DNA from: Amycolatopsis benzoatilytica AK 16/65
GTDB taxonomy: Bacteria; Actinomycetota; Actinomycetes; Mycobacteriales; Pseudonocardiaceae
Reading direction: 5' to 3'
NCBI RefSeq assembly: GCF_000383915.1
Contig: NZ_KB912942.1
Location: 566,506 to 630,505 of the forward strand
Length of the DNA stretch: 64,000 bases
The position numbers and the translations under genes are program-made. Under the pieces are notes generated by a model. It was not told the origin of the DNA and searched no databases. It saw nothing but the letters and a program-made list of their open reading frames with translations. Below are positions 8,903-17,344 of the stretch, piece after piece (positions within the stretch are counted from its first letter, which is position 1; every line of letters starts with the position of its first letter).

Positions 8903-9916
8903 GTGCGGGCAGTGCTGGCCATGACGGCGGCGTTCCTGGCGGCCGGCACAGTGCCGGCGGCCGCTGCCCCGGCCGCTCCGGAGACGGTCTGCCGCGTCAC
9001 GGACAAGCGCCTGAACGAACTGTCCGGCCTGGTTTCCGACGGCGAGCACTGGTACGCCACCAACGACGGCGGAAAACGGGTCGAGGTTTTCGTGCTGGAC
9101 CGGAAGTGCCAGGTCCAGCAGGTACTGACGGATGCCGCGGACCCGTACGACGTGGAAGACCTGGCCCGGACCGCGGACGGAACTCTGTGGCTCTCGGACA
9201 CCGGCGACAACCGCGCGAAGCGCGACACGGTGGCCCTGCTGGAGAGGAAACCGGCGGGGGGACCGGTGACGGTGCACCGGCTGACGTATCCGGACGGGCC
9301 GCACGACACCGAAGCGCTGATCATGGACCCGTCGGGTACGCCGTTCCTGGTGACGAAGGACGTGCTGGGCGATTCGAAGGTCTACAAACCGGTGGGGCCG
9401 CTGGCCGCGCCCGGACCGACGAAGCTGGAGAAGGTCGGAGACCTGCGGCTGCACAGCACGGACACGCAGGGCGGACCGGTGGGCGGCTTCGGCACGGTGC
9501 TGGTCACCGGCGGTGCGACGAGCGCGGACGGCAAGGTGATCGCCTTGCGCACCTACACGGACGCATATGTGTACGCGGCACCGGACGGCGACGTGGCGGC
9601 GGCGCTGCAGCGAGCGCCGGTGCGGGTTCCGTTGCCCGGGGAAAAGCAAGGCGAGGCCATCGCGTTCGAACCGGACGGGACATTGCTGTCCGGCAGCGAA
9701 GGGGTCGGCGAACCGGTGCGCGCGATCAAGAACGCCACGTCATTGGTGACAGCCAAAGCGGTTGTGCCAGAAGGTAAGCCGGGTTCGGCTCCGCAGCCTC
9801 AGCCGGCCTCGCCGGCGGAGGACACGGATACCCCGCTGCTGCCGATCGCCGGGGTGGTCGCGGCGGGTGTGCTGGGAGCCTGGGTTTTCACGGTGCGGAA
9901 GCGGCGCCGTTCTTGA
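8903..9916 (+). CDS. Secreted, C-terminally anchored beta-propeller-like protein
   Basis: 337 residues. An N-terminal signal peptide (about residues 1-24, ending TVPAAAA) is followed by a domain with repeated LSDTGDN, NELSGLV, DTEAL and EGVGEPV-type loops that resembles a beta-propeller. A Pro/Ala/Ser linker leads to one C-terminal membrane segment (PIAGVVAAGVLGAWVFTV) and a RKRRRS tail. There is no LPXTG motif, so anchoring is by the helix. GTG 8903 is chosen because GGAGG lies 8 nt upstream; a GTG at 8894 would overlap that ribosome site. No specific function can be assigned. Confidence 0.8.
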   Translation: MRAVLAMTAAFLAAGTVPAAAAPAAPETVCRVTDKRLNELSGLVSDGEHWYATNDGGKRVEVFVLDRKCQVQQVLTDAADPYDVEDLARTADGTLWLSDTGDNRAKRDTVALLERKPAGGPVTVHRLTYPDGPHDTEALIMDPSGTPFLVTKDVLGDSKVYKPVGPLAAPGPTKLEKVGDLRLHSTDTQGGPVGGFGTVLVTGGATSADGKVIALRTYTDAYVYAAPDGDVAAALQRAPVRVPLPGEKQGEAIAFEPDGTLLSGSEGVGEPVRAIKNATSLVTAKAVVPEGKPGSAPQPQPASPAEDTDTPLLPIAGVVAAGVLGAWVFTVRKRRRS

Positions 9917-9971
9917 AGTTTCGTCCGCGCGGGTGAAGGACGCCCGTTGCGGCTGAATTCCTTGAAGTCAG

Positions 9972-10016
9972 TGAAGGGCCCATTGAAGGAATCAGATTCC
10001 CTCAATGGGCCCTTCA
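9972..10016 (+). repeat. Dispersed palindromic element, copy A
   Basis: Left arm 9972-9993 and right arm 9995-10016 match at 21 of 22 positions. The core reads ...AGGAATCAGATTCCCTC... and the ends GTGAAGGGCCC / GGGCCCTTCA. Closely related sequences occur at 36963 and 60515. This copy lies 55 nt after a + strand gene and before the convergent lexA. Confidence 0.85.
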
Positions 10017-10116
10017 TGAACTTCGGTTTCCCCGATGCCAGGCGATCGGACGGGGAAGAACCTTCCGCGAGCAGCTCGCAGCCGCGCCGTCGAGTGCTCG
10101 GCCGGTCCCCGCGGCG

Positions 10117-10150
10117 TTCCCTCTCCGAATCCCGAGACTCGGAGAGGGAA
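10117..10150 (-). terminator. Hairpin terminator of lexA
   Basis: TTCCCTCTCCGA (10117-10128) and TCGGAGAGGGAA (10139-10150) form a perfect 12-bp stem with a 10-nt loop. The flanking GCGGC/GCCGC can extend it past a one-base bulge. It lies 11 nt beyond the lexA stop. There is no T-run. Confidence 0.65.
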
Positions 10151-10161
10151 GCCGCGAATCC

Positions 10162-10941
10162 TCACAGCCGCCGCAGGACCGCCACCACCTTGCCGAGGAT
10201 CGACGCGTCGTCGCCGGGGATCGGTTCGTAGGCTTCGTTGTGCGGCATCAGCCAGACGTGGCCGTCCTTGCGCTTGAACGTCTTCACCGTGGCCTCGCCG
10301 TCGATCATCGCCGCCACGATGTCGCCGTTCTCCGCGGCGGGCTGCTGACGGACGACGACCCAGTCGCCGTCGGTGATGGCCGCGTCGACCATCGAGTCGC
10401 CGGTGACGCTCAGCAGGAACAGTTCGCCCTCGCCGACGATCTCGCGCGGCAGCGGAAAGACGTCTTCGACGGACTGCTCGGCCAGCACCGGGCCGCCGGC
10501 CGCGATCCGGCCGACCAGCGGCACGTACGCCGCCTTCGGCATGGACGGCTGCTGGTCGATGTCGATGCCCATCGGGTTGTCGTCGGTGACCGCGAGCACG
10601 CCGACCGCGCGGGGGCGGTTGGCGTCCCGTCGTAAGTACCCCTTGCGCTGCAGGGCGCGCAGCTGGTGCGACACCGACGACGTGGACGTGAGCCCGACCG
10701 CTTCGCCGATTTCGCGGACACTCGGCGGGTAGCCGAACCGGCTCACCCAGGTGCGGATGACGTCGAGTACCTGCTGCTGGCGGACGGTCAGCGTCTCGTC
10801 CACGTCGTACACCTCGGGCATGGCGGTCACCTTTCCCGTGCTTTCCTGGCCGGATTCGCGCGCGGACTTCGCGGACCCCTTGGCCCGCGCGGCCGTCTTG
10901 GCCCCCTTCGCCGCGGTGCCCTTTACCGTGTCCTTCTCCAA
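10162..10941 (-). CDS. lexA: SOS repressor LexA
   Basis: LexA represses DNA-damage genes and cleaves itself when RecA is activated. The winged-helix domain begins [13 protein letters not shown] and includes [21 protein letters not shown]. The autocleavage site Ala-Gly is in GRIAAGGPV. The catalytic serine is in VTGDSM and the lysine in ATVKTFKR. The start is uncertain. TTG 10941 has GGAGG 10 nt upstream, and third-position GC bias begins there; it adds a 40-residue Lys/Ala-rich tail before MPEVYD. ATG 10821 would give 219 residues, and the frame stays open to GTG 11049. Its promoter overlaps an SOS box. It is divergent from the LysM protein. Confidence 0.93.
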   Translation of the reverse strand: MEKDTVKGTAAKGAKTAARAKGSAKSARESGQESTGKVTAMPEVYDVDETLTVRQQQVLDVIRTWVSRFGYPPSVREIGEAVGLTSTSSVSHQLRALQRKGYLRRDANRPRAVGVLAVTDDNPMGIDIDQQPSMPKAAYVPLVGRIAAGGPVLAEQSVEDVFPLPREIVGEGELFLLSVTGDSMVDAAITDGDWVVVRQQPAAENGDIVAAMIDGEATVKTFKRKDGHVWLMPHNEAYEPIPGDDASILGKVVAVLRRL

Positions 10942-11085
10942 CGCTGCGTCGCCTCCAGCCGTCCCGCGGTCGCCGTTGGTGGCGCTCCGCGCGTGTCCGC
11001 GTGCGCCGGTCCGCGCCTCGCGTGACCGCGAACGCCCGACCGGCGGCACCTGCCGGAGCCGGTCCGGCAGATGTCCTGGTCACCG

Positions 11086-11126
11086 ACGTTAGTCACCGGG
11101 CGCGACGATTTCAAACATCTGTTCGA
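11086..11126 (-). promoter_or_regulatory. lexA promoter with SOS box 1
   Basis: On the minus strand, TTGAAA (11114-11109), a 17-bp spacer and TAACGT (11091-11086) form a good sigma-70-type promoter. The LexA box TCAAACATCTGTTCGA (11111-11126) overlaps the -35. It differs from the actinobacterial consensus TCGAAC-N4-GTTCGA at one base. This is the expected autoregulatory arrangement. Confidence 0.8.
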
Positions 11127-11190
11127 TCGACACGCCGTGTCCTCTCGATTTTGTCGGTGCGGGGTGGTAGACCTTCGCACGGACGTTCGA

Positions 11191-11206
11191 TAGAACGCCT
11201 GTTCGA
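11191..11206 (+). promoter_or_regulatory. SOS box 2, for the LysM protein
   Basis: TAGAACGCCTGTTCGA matches TCGAAC-N4-GTTCGA except for one base. It lies 70 bp upstream of the ATG at 11276 and 80 bp from SOS box 1, so each divergent gene has its own LexA site. Confidence 0.8.
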
Positions 11207-11275
11207 TCCGGATCGCATCGCCGCAGATGTGCCGCCCGGACCGGACGGATCAGCAGGTCACGAGGAGGTTCCGCC

Positions 11276-12379
11276 ATGTCGGTCCTGGCAGACCGCGGGC
11301 TCGTCAGCCCGCTTCGGCCCGTCCCCGCCGGTCGCCCCGAGGCGGACGGTGTCGCTCCGGGCGAGACGATTCCGGTCCGCGGCGAACCCGGGTCGGCGGG
11401 TTCGAACGGAGGCCTGGCGCGCCGCCGCCGGCCGGAATCCAGCCCTGGCCAGTCCACCCGAACGGATGATCTTCGAGACGAATCCGGAGGCGAGGTCGTC
11501 GAACTGCGCCGCCGGACCGGTTCCCGCCGCGCGCCGACTCGGCTCCGCGACGCGTGGTGGCTGGCGGCGAAGCCGACGGATCGGCAGTCCGCCCTGGGCT
11601 CGAGCGGGCCGAAGGCCGCTGCGCGGCCGACGGACGGCACGCGGAGCGGTGCCCCGGCGAGCGCCGGCGGCGGGCTCGAAGCGCGGCACGCGGGGGCGTT
11701 CGCCGAGGCGGCCGGGTCCGCCGTGTCCGAGGCTGGTTCGGTGGCCGTGGACGACCCGATCCTGATCAAGAACGGCGAATGGGTGTCCACGGGCGCCGAC
11801 GCCGACCTGGGCTCGCTCAAGATCACCGGCGACGGCGCGCGGGTCGGATGCCCGGCCCCCGCCGGAGCCGGCGCTCCCGCTCGCGAAAGCCGCCCGGCGC
11901 GGCAAGCGCGCGGTCACACCCCGGTCCGGCACCGGCCCGCCGCGGTCCCGGCCAACCCGGGTCGCACGGCCGGCGACCGGCGCGGCGAGTCGTTGCGGCC
12001 GCCGTCTCGCGCACAGGTCGCCGAGGCGCGCCAGGGCGGAACCGCTTGCCGGCCCGAGGCGCGCCCGTCGGTGCGGTGGCCGTGGCTTTTCGCGATCGCC
12101 TTCACCGCCTGCCTGTTCGTCACCGGCCTCGGCGTCTTCGGCGCCGGCATGTCCGACGGTCCGGTGCCGTCCCGCACGGCCGCGGTTTCCGTTCAGCCCG
12201 GCGACTCGTTGAGCGCGCTCGCCGCCCGGTTCGCCCCGCACGCCGACCAGGGCGCGGTCGTGGAGCGGATCAAGCAGCTCAACGGCCTGGACGACACCGC
12301 GTTGCAGCCCGGGATGCCGATCACCGTGCCGGTCGACTGGCCGGACGCCGGTGCGAACGGGAGCGCTGCGGGACGATGA
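11276..12379 (+). CDS. LysM membrane protein, Rv2719c/ChiZ-like SOS cell-division factor
   Basis: 367 residues. The first 265 are low-complexity, rich in Arg, Ala, Gly and Pro, and look disordered. A single membrane helix (about 270-291, LFAIAFTACLFVTGLGVFGAG) is followed by an extracytoplasmic LysM domain (about 304-353, VSVQPGDSLSALAARF ... LQPGMPITVPV). AGGAGG lies 7 nt before the ATG. Position and layout match M. tuberculosis Rv2719c (ChiZ) and Corynebacterium DivS, SOS-induced proteins that delay division. That role is inferred from the lexA-divergent position, the SOS box and the domain order. The N-terminal part is much longer than I expect for the family. Confidence 0.82.
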   Translation: MSVLADRGLVSPLRPVPAGRPEADGVAPGETIPVRGEPGSAGSNGGLARRRRPESSPGQSTRTDDLRDESGGEVVELRRRTGSRRAPTRLRDAWWLAAKPTDRQSALGSSGPKAAARPTDGTRSGAPASAGGGLEARHAGAFAEAAGSAVSEAGSVAVDDPILIKNGEWVSTGADADLGSLKITGDGARVGCPAPAGAGAPARESRPARQARGHTPVRHRPAAVPANPGRTAGDRRGESLRPPSRAQVAEARQGGTACRPEARPSVRWPWLFAIAFTACLFVTGLGVFGAGMSDGPVPSRTAAVSVQPGDSLSALAARFAPHADQGAVVERIKQLNGLDDTALQPGMPITVPVDWPDAGANGSAAGR

Positions 12380-12638
12380 GGCGAGAACCGGCCCGGCCGC
12401 TGAGCCGCCGAGTTCGTCGCTCGGCCGAGCTCCGCCGCCCCATGCCGGTCCGCGGGCCACCCGGGCCGCAGACTTCCGCGCCCGCGAAGTCCTGCGGGAT
12501 CCGCGCCTTGCCGCGATGATGTCCCGGACCGCGTCACCCGCACGGCTCCCCGGAACCACCCGGACGCCTCTTGTGCCGCCGCAGTTTCACCCTCTCGGGT
12601 CGCTTGCGCGCACCGAGGCCGCGATCTAAGGTTTACCC

Positions 12639-12738
12639 CTATATCTAGTAGTTACACCGCTGTAGTTGGTCCACAGGTAGGGGTAGACTGGCAGCAGTTG
12701 TCCACAGCCGGCCGGCAGTTGCCCACCGGATGTCCACA
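12639..12738 (+). promoter_or_regulatory. nrdR-nrdJ regulatory region
   Basis: The 473-bp gap 12380-12852 is GC-rich and featureless up to about 12620, then becomes AT-richer. CTATATCTAG (12639-12648) matches the NrdR-box core CWATATATWG at 9 of 10 positions. TAGACT (12684-12689) is a candidate -10, with a poor TGTAGT -35 17 bp upstream. GTCCACA occurs three times in the same orientation at 12669-12675, 12700-12706 and 12732-12738; the middle copy is a full DnaA-box match, TTGTCCACA (12698-12706). No cobalamin riboswitch is recognizable. Confidence 0.55.
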
Positions 12739-12852
12739 AGTCGATCACCAGGCGCGGGGTCGCGCGCGGTGAACGTTGCCCAGGCCGTAGCGTGGCGGCA
12801 GGGGCCGGGCGGGACAGGAATCGACCGGCGCGGAGGGGAAGGTGATCGGCGG

Positions 12853-13344
12853 ATGAGGTGCCCGTTCTGCCGGCATGCGGACTCTCGGGTCGTCGACTCC
12901 CGAGAGGTGGACGAAGGCCAGGCGATCCGGCGGCGGCGCTCGTGTGCGCAGTGCGGCCGGCGGTTCACGACGTCGGAGACGATGGTGCTCGCCGTCGTCA
13001 AGCGATCCGGCGCCACCGAGCAGTTCAGCCGGGACAAGGTGGTCAACGGCGTGCGGCGGGCCTGTCAGGGCCGGCCGGTCGACGACGACGCGCTGCAGAA
13101 GCTCGCACAGCGCGTGGAAGAGTCGATCCGTTCCGCCGGACTGGCGGAGATCCCCAGCCACGAGGTCGGCCTCGCCATCCTCGGCCCGCTGCGGGAGCTC
13201 GACGGCGTCGCGTACCTCCGGTTCGCGAGCGTCTACCGCTCCTTCTCCTCGGTCGAGGATTTCGAGAAGGAGATCTCCGACCTGCGGAAGGCCATGGCGG
13301 GAACTGCGGAGGACCAGGAAAGCGAGCGCGCCGGCGACGATTGA
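12853..13344 (+). CDS. nrdR: Ribonucleotide reductase repressor NrdR
   Basis: NrdR is the (d)ATP-sensing repressor of ribonucleotide reductase genes. 163 residues. The N-terminal zinc ribbon is CPFC ... CAQC (residues 3-6 and about 31-34). An ATP-cone domain follows ([24 protein letters not shown]). A purine-rich GGAGGGGAAGGTG lies before the ATG, which yields the canonical MRCPFCRH start; the frame is open further upstream but lacks family residues. nrdJ begins 35 nt downstream, so the regulator and its target form one operon. Confidence 0.97.
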   Translation: MRCPFCRHADSRVVDSREVDEGQAIRRRRSCAQCGRRFTTSETMVLAVVKRSGATEQFSRDKVVNGVRRACQGRPVDDDALQKLAQRVEESIRSAGLAEIPSHEVGLAILGPLRELDGVAYLRFASVYRSFSSVEDFEKEISDLRKAMAGTAEDQESERAGDD

Positions 13345-13379
13345 CGCCGTCGGTCGCGGGGAGCGAGGGACAGGACCGC

Positions 13380-16184
13380 ATGACCGAAACCGTGGGAGCC
13401 GGCGCGGCGGCCGGACAGAGCAAGAAGCCGAACAAGGGCCTCACCGTCCGGCGGGTCTTCACCACCGAGGGGACCCATCCGTACGACGAGGTCGCGTGGG
13501 AAAAGCGCGACGTCGTCATGACGAACTGGCGGGACGGCAGCGTCAACTTCGAGCAGCGCGGGGTCGAGTTCCCCGATTTCTGGTCGGTCAACGCCACCAA
13601 CATCGTCACCAGCAAGTACTTCCGCGGCGCGGTCGGCAGCCCGCAGCGCGAGAGCAGCCTCAAGCAGCTCATCGACCGGGTGGTGCGCACCTATGTGAAG
13701 GCCGCCGCCGAGCACGACTACTTCGCCGGTCCGGCCGACCTCGAAGTCTTCGAGCACGAGCTCACCTGGATGCTGCTGCACCAGGTGTTCAGCTTCAACT
13801 CCCCGGTCTGGTTCAACGTCGGCACCTCGTCCAAGCAGCAGGTGTCCGCCTGCTTCATCCTCGCCGTGGACGACACGATGGAGTCGATTCTCAACTGGTA
13901 CCGCGAGGAGGGCCTGATCTTCAAGGGCGGCTCCGGCGCCGGGCTCAACCTGTCCCGCATCCGCTCCTCCAAGGAACTGCTGACCTCTGGCGGCACCGCG
14001 TCCGGCCCGGTTTCGTTCATGCGCGGCGCCGACGCGTCGGCGGGCACCATCAAGTCCGGCGGCGCCACCCGGCGCGCGGCGAAGATGGTCGTGCTCGACG
14101 TCGACCACCCGGACATCGAGGAGTTCATCCAGACCAAGGCGCGCGAAGAGGAGAAGATCAAGGTCCTCCGCGACGCCGGGTTCGACATGGACCTCTCCGG
14201 CGCCGACATTTCCTCGGTGCAGTACCAGAACGCGAACAACTCGGTCCGCGTGTCCGACGAGTTCATGCAGGCCGTCGAGAACGGCTCCGACTTCGGTCTC
14301 CGTGCCCGGCTCACCGGCGAGGTCATCGACCGCACCGACGCGAAGAAGCTCTTCCGCTCGATGGCGCAGGCCGCGTGGGAATGCGCCGACCCGGGCATCC
14401 AGTACGACGGCACCATCAACGACTGGCACACCTGCCCCGAATCGGGCCGGATCACCGCGTCCAACCCGTGCAGCGAGTACATGCACCTGGACAACTCCAG
14501 CTGCAACCTCGCGTCGCTCAACCTGCTGAAGTTCGTCTCCGAGGACGGCACGTTCGACGCGCCGCTGTTCGCGAAGGCCGTCGAGTTCGTCATCACCGCG
14601 ATGGACGTCTCGATCTGCTTCGCCGACTTCCCGACCGAGCCGATCGCCGACACCACGCGCAAGTTCCGCCAGCTCGGCATCGGCTACGCCAACCTCGGCG
14701 CGCTGCTCATGGCGCTGGGCCACGCGTACGACTCCGAAGGCGGTCGTGCGCTCGCTGCGGCGATCACTTCGCTGATGAGCGGCGTGTCCTACCGGCGTTC
14801 GGCCGAGCTGGCCGGCGTCGTCGGACCGTACGAGGGCTACGCCCGCAACGCCGAGGCGCACCAGCGGGTCATGCGCAAGCACGCCGCCGCGAACGAGCTG
14901 ATCCGCACCTATCACGGCAACGACGCGGCAGTCCGCGCGCTCGCTTCGCAGGAATGGCGTGCGGGCATCGAGATCGGCACTCGCAACGGCTGGCGCAACG
15001 CGCAGGCGTCGGTGCTCGCGCCGACCGGCACCATCGGCTTCATGATGGACTGCGACACGACCGGCATCGAGCCGGACTTCTCGCTGGTCAAGTTCAAGAA
15101 GCTGGTCGGCGGCGGGTCCATGCAGATCGTGAACCAGACTGTGCCGCGCGCGCTGCGCGTGCTGGGCTACCAGGCTGAGCAGGTCGAGGCGATCGTCGAG
15201 TACGTCGCGCAGCACGGCCACGTGGTCGACGCGCCGGGCCTGCGCCCCGAGCACTACGAGGTGTTCGACTGCGCGGTCGGCGACCGGTCCATTGCGCCGA
15301 TGGGCCACGTCCGGATGATGGCCGCGGTCCAGCCGTTCATCTCCGGCGCGATCTCGAAGACCGTCAACATGCCGGAGTCGGCAACGGTCGAGGACGTCGA
15401 GGAAATCTACTTCCAGGGCTGGAAACTCGGCCTCAAGGCGCTGGCGATCTACCGGGACAACTGCAAGGTCGGCCAGCCGCTGTCGACGGCGAAGAAGAAG
15501 GAAGCCGAGGCGGAGCCGGCGAAGGTCATCGAATACCGGCCGGTGCGCCGCCGGCTGCCGAAGAAGCGGCCGAGCCAGACGGTGTCGTTCACCGTCGGCG
15601 GCGCCGAGGGCTACCTGCATGCCGGTTCGTACCCGGACGACGGTCTCGGCGAGATCTTCGTCAAGCTCGGCAAGCAGGGCTCGACGCTGGCCGGCGTGAT
15701 GGACGCCTTCTCGATGTCGATCTCGGTCGGCCTGCAGCACGGCATTCCGCTCGAATTCTACGTCTCGAAGTTTTCCAACCTGCGCTTCGAACCGGCGGGC
15801 ATGACCGACGACCCGGACATCCGGATCGCCACCAGCGTCATGGACTACCTGTTCCGCCGCCTCGCGCTCGACTACCTGCCGTACGAGAAGCGGGCCCAGC
15901 TGGGCATCTTCACCGCGGACGAACGCTCGGCCGAAGTCGAAGCCAGCTACGGCGGGCAGAACCTCGACCTGGAAGCGCTGAGCAGCAGCGTCGACGCGTC
16001 GCCGGCTCGCGCCGAGGAGAAGCAAGCGCCCGCCCAGGATGCGCACAGCACCGCGGAACTGATGGAACTGCACCTCGGCAAGGCAGCGGACGCGCCGCTG
16101 TGCATGACCTGCGGGACCAAGATGCGGCCCGCGGGCTCGTGCTACGCCTGTGAAGGCTGCGGGGCGACCTCCGGCTGCAGCTGA
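13380..16184 (+). CDS. nrdJ: Class II (B12-dependent) ribonucleotide reductase
   Basis: NrdJ reduces ribonucleotides to deoxyribonucleotides using adenosylcobalamin and needs no oxygen. 934 residues. Characteristic segments are FSFNSPVWFN, FKGGSGAGLNLSRIRS, NPCSEYMHLDNSSCNLASLNL (active-site Cys and radical-transfer region) and APTGTIGFMMDCDTTGIEP. A Lys/Glu-rich linker precedes the C-terminal part. The end carries CMTCGTKM and CYACEGCG, the redox-active cysteines that re-reduce the active site. The ATG at 13380 follows an AGGA ribosome site. The frame is open upstream through nrdR, but that is a shadow. Confidence 0.97.
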   Translation: MTETVGAGAAAGQSKKPNKGLTVRRVFTTEGTHPYDEVAWEKRDVVMTNWRDGSVNFEQRGVEFPDFWSVNATNIVTSKYFRGAVGSPQRESSLKQLIDRVVRTYVKAAAEHDYFAGPADLEVFEHELTWMLLHQVFSFNSPVWFNVGTSSKQQVSACFILAVDDTMESILNWYREEGLIFKGGSGAGLNLSRIRSSKELLTSGGTASGPVSFMRGADASAGTIKSGGATRRAAKMVVLDVDHPDIEEFIQTKAREEEKIKVLRDAGFDMDLSGADISSVQYQNANNSVRVSDEFMQAVENGSDFGLRARLTGEVIDRTDAKKLFRSMAQAAWECADPGIQYDGTINDWHTCPESGRITASNPCSEYMHLDNSSCNLASLNLLKFVSEDGTFDAPLFAKAVEFVITAMDVSICFADFPTEPIADTTRKFRQLGIGYANLGALLMALGHAYDSEGGRALAAAITSLMSGVSYRRSAELAGVVGPYEGYARNAEAHQRVMRKHAAANELIRTYHGNDAAVRALASQEWRAGIEIGTRNGWRNAQASVLAPTGTIGFMMDCDTTGIEPDFSLVKFKKLVGGGSMQIVNQTVPRALRVLGYQAEQVEAIVEYVAQHGHVVDAPGLRPEHYEVFDCAVGDRSIAPMGHVRMMAAVQPFISGAISKTVNMPESATVEDVEEIYFQGWKLGLKALAIYRDNCKVGQPLSTAKKKEAEAEPAKVIEYRPVRRRLPKKRPSQTVSFTVGGAEGYLHAGSYPDDGLGEIFVKLGKQGSTLAGVMDAFSMSISVGLQHGIPLEFYVSKFSNLRFEPAGMTDDPDIRIATSVMDYLFRRLALDYLPYEKRAQLGIFTADERSAEVEASYGGQNLDLEALSSSVDASPARAEEKQAPAQDAHSTAELMELHLGKAADAPLCMTCGTKMRPAGSCYACEGCGATSGCS

Positions 16185-16207
16185 TCGCTCACCACCGCTT
16201 TTCCTGA

Positions 16208-16241
16208 GGGGTGCCAGTCATTGTCGGCTGGCGCCCCTCGG
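16208..16241 (+). terminator. Hairpin terminator of nrdRJ
   Basis: GAGGGGTGCCAG (16208-16219) pairs with CTGGCGCCCCTC (16230-16241) over 12 bp with one G-U, around a 10-nt loop. The flanking bases can extend it. It begins 24 nt after the nrdJ stop. Confidence 0.7.
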
Positions 16242-16313
16242 GCTTGGCAGGGCCGCGCGAAGTCACCGGGGCAAGCGACTGCCGACCGGGCGCTGCTTGC
16301 CCGCAAGCCCGCG

Positions 16314-16359
16314 AGACCTGAGGTCTACGCCGTAGATAACCGAGCGGTACGGTGTGGAC
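16314..16359 (+). promoter_or_regulatory. Promoter and tandem palindromes before the TetR gene
   Basis: Two overlapping palindromes, AGACC-TGA-GGTCT (16314-16326) and TCTACG-C-CGTAGA (16324-16336), lie just upstream of a -10 TACGGT (16348-16353). Six nt separate that -10 from ATG 16360. The second palindrome covers the expected -35 position, which has no good hexamer. This suits autorepression by the TetR protein. Confidence 0.55.
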
Positions 16360-16947
16360 ATGGTCTCGCCTTCCGCTGCCCGGATCGCCGCCGCGGCCCG
16401 GGAATTGCTGGTGGCCGAGGGATCTTCGGCGGTTACGATGCGCCGGGTCGCGGCGGCGGTCGGGCTCACGCCGATGTCCATCTACCGGCATTTCCCGAAT
16501 CGGGAAGCACTGCTCGGCGCGCTCGCCGACGAGAGCTGCGCCGCGCTGGAGGAGGAGTGGGGCGAGCGGGAGTGGCCGTCCGAGCCCGAGGCGTACCAGC
16601 GCGAGTTCGATTCGATGCTCGCCAAATACCTGGATTTCGCGGTCGGTCAGCCGAACGTCTACTCGCTGCTGTTCATCGAAAAGCGGGAAGGCGTCCGTCA
16701 GTTCCCGGAAGACTTCCGGGCGGGTACATCGGCCACGCTCACTGCCCTCGCCGACGCGCTCTCGGCCGGCATGAAGGCAGGCATCTTCCGCGAGGACGAC
16801 GTCTGGGAACTGGCTATCGCGATCTCCGCGCTGTTGCACGGGCTGGTCCAGTTGCGGGTCGGCAACCGGCTTGCGTTGGGGGAGAAGGAGTTCCGGGAGC
16901 TGTGCCGGGTTTCGGTCGGAAGAGTGCTCGACGGCATCCGGTGCTGA
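16360..16947 (+). CDS. TetR/AcrR family transcriptional regulator
   Basis: 195 residues. The N-terminal helix-turn-helix (AARELLVAEGSSAVTMRRVAAAVGLTPMSIYRHFPNREALL, residues 10-50) is typical TetR. The C-terminal ligand domain is helical and resembles no specific subfamily I can name. ATG 16360 is preferred to GTG 16354 because TACGGT lies 6 nt before it, the spacing seen at other leaderless genes here. It is not followed by a co-directional gene and converges on the tautomerase operon with a 5-bp gap. The likely target is itself, or a distant gene. Confidence 0.88.
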   Translation: MVSPSAARIAAAARELLVAEGSSAVTMRRVAAAVGLTPMSIYRHFPNREALLGALADESCAALEEEWGEREWPSEPEAYQREFDSMLAKYLDFAVGQPNVYSLLFIEKREGVRQFPEDFRAGTSATLTALADALSAGMKAGIFREDDVWELAIAISALLHGLVQLRVGNRLALGEKEFRELCRVSVGRVLDGIRC

Positions 16948-16952
16948 GCCGG

Positions 16953-17333
16953 TCACCGCATCTGCGCGACGCCTTCGCCGAACGACCAGTCCACGTCGTG
17001 GTTCTCGGTCAAGCTGAACAGCACGTTCCGCGGTTCGATCCCGGTGGCTTCGGTGACCAGTTCGGTCGCGCGCCGGTAGAGCGCGGTTTTCTGGTCGTCG
17101 GTGCGGCCAGCGCGCAGGGTGATGGAGACGAACACGATGTCGTCGTCGCGGCGGACGCCGAAGTAGCCGGGGTCGTAGCGCAACCGGCCCTCGGCGTGGC
17201 TGGTGTGGATCTGGAACACGTCATCGGGTGGGACGCCGATGGTTTCGGTCATCGCCTGGTGCACGGCTTCGCCGATGGCGGGCAGCTTGCCGGCGTTGGG
17301 TTCGGACAGCACGTCGATGCGGACGAGCGGCAT
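16953..17333 (-). CDS. Tautomerase family protein
   Basis: 126 residues. MPLVRIDVL gives the catalytic Pro1 expected after Met removal in the 4-oxalocrotonate tautomerase / MIF superfamily. The length suggests the longer, cis-CaaD/MSAD-like type. The substrate is unknown. AAAGG lies 7 nt before the ATG. It is the third gene of a TetR-DUF4865-tautomerase operon, 11 bp after DUF4865. This trio recurs in many bacteria, so the two enzymes probably act on one small-molecule pathway. Confidence 0.87.
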   Translation of the reverse strand: MPLVRIDVLSEPNAGKLPAIGEAVHQAMTETIGVPPDDVFQIHTSHAEGRLRYDPGYFGVRRDDDIVFVSITLRAGRTDDQKTALYRRATELVTEATGIEPRNVLFSLTENHDVDWSFGEGVAQMR

Positions 17334-17344
17334 GGGAGGGCCTT

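Noticed and set aside
12380-12852. Cobalamin riboswitch before the B12-dependent reductase
   Set aside because: No B12-box-like conserved block or suitable multi-stem layout was seen. Class II enzymes are not usually the riboswitch-controlled ones.
12858-13379. Upstream extension of nrdJ through nrdR
   Set aside because: The extra residues have no family similarity and lie out of frame on nrdR, which has intact zinc and ATP-cone motifs. ATG 13380 has its own ribosome site.
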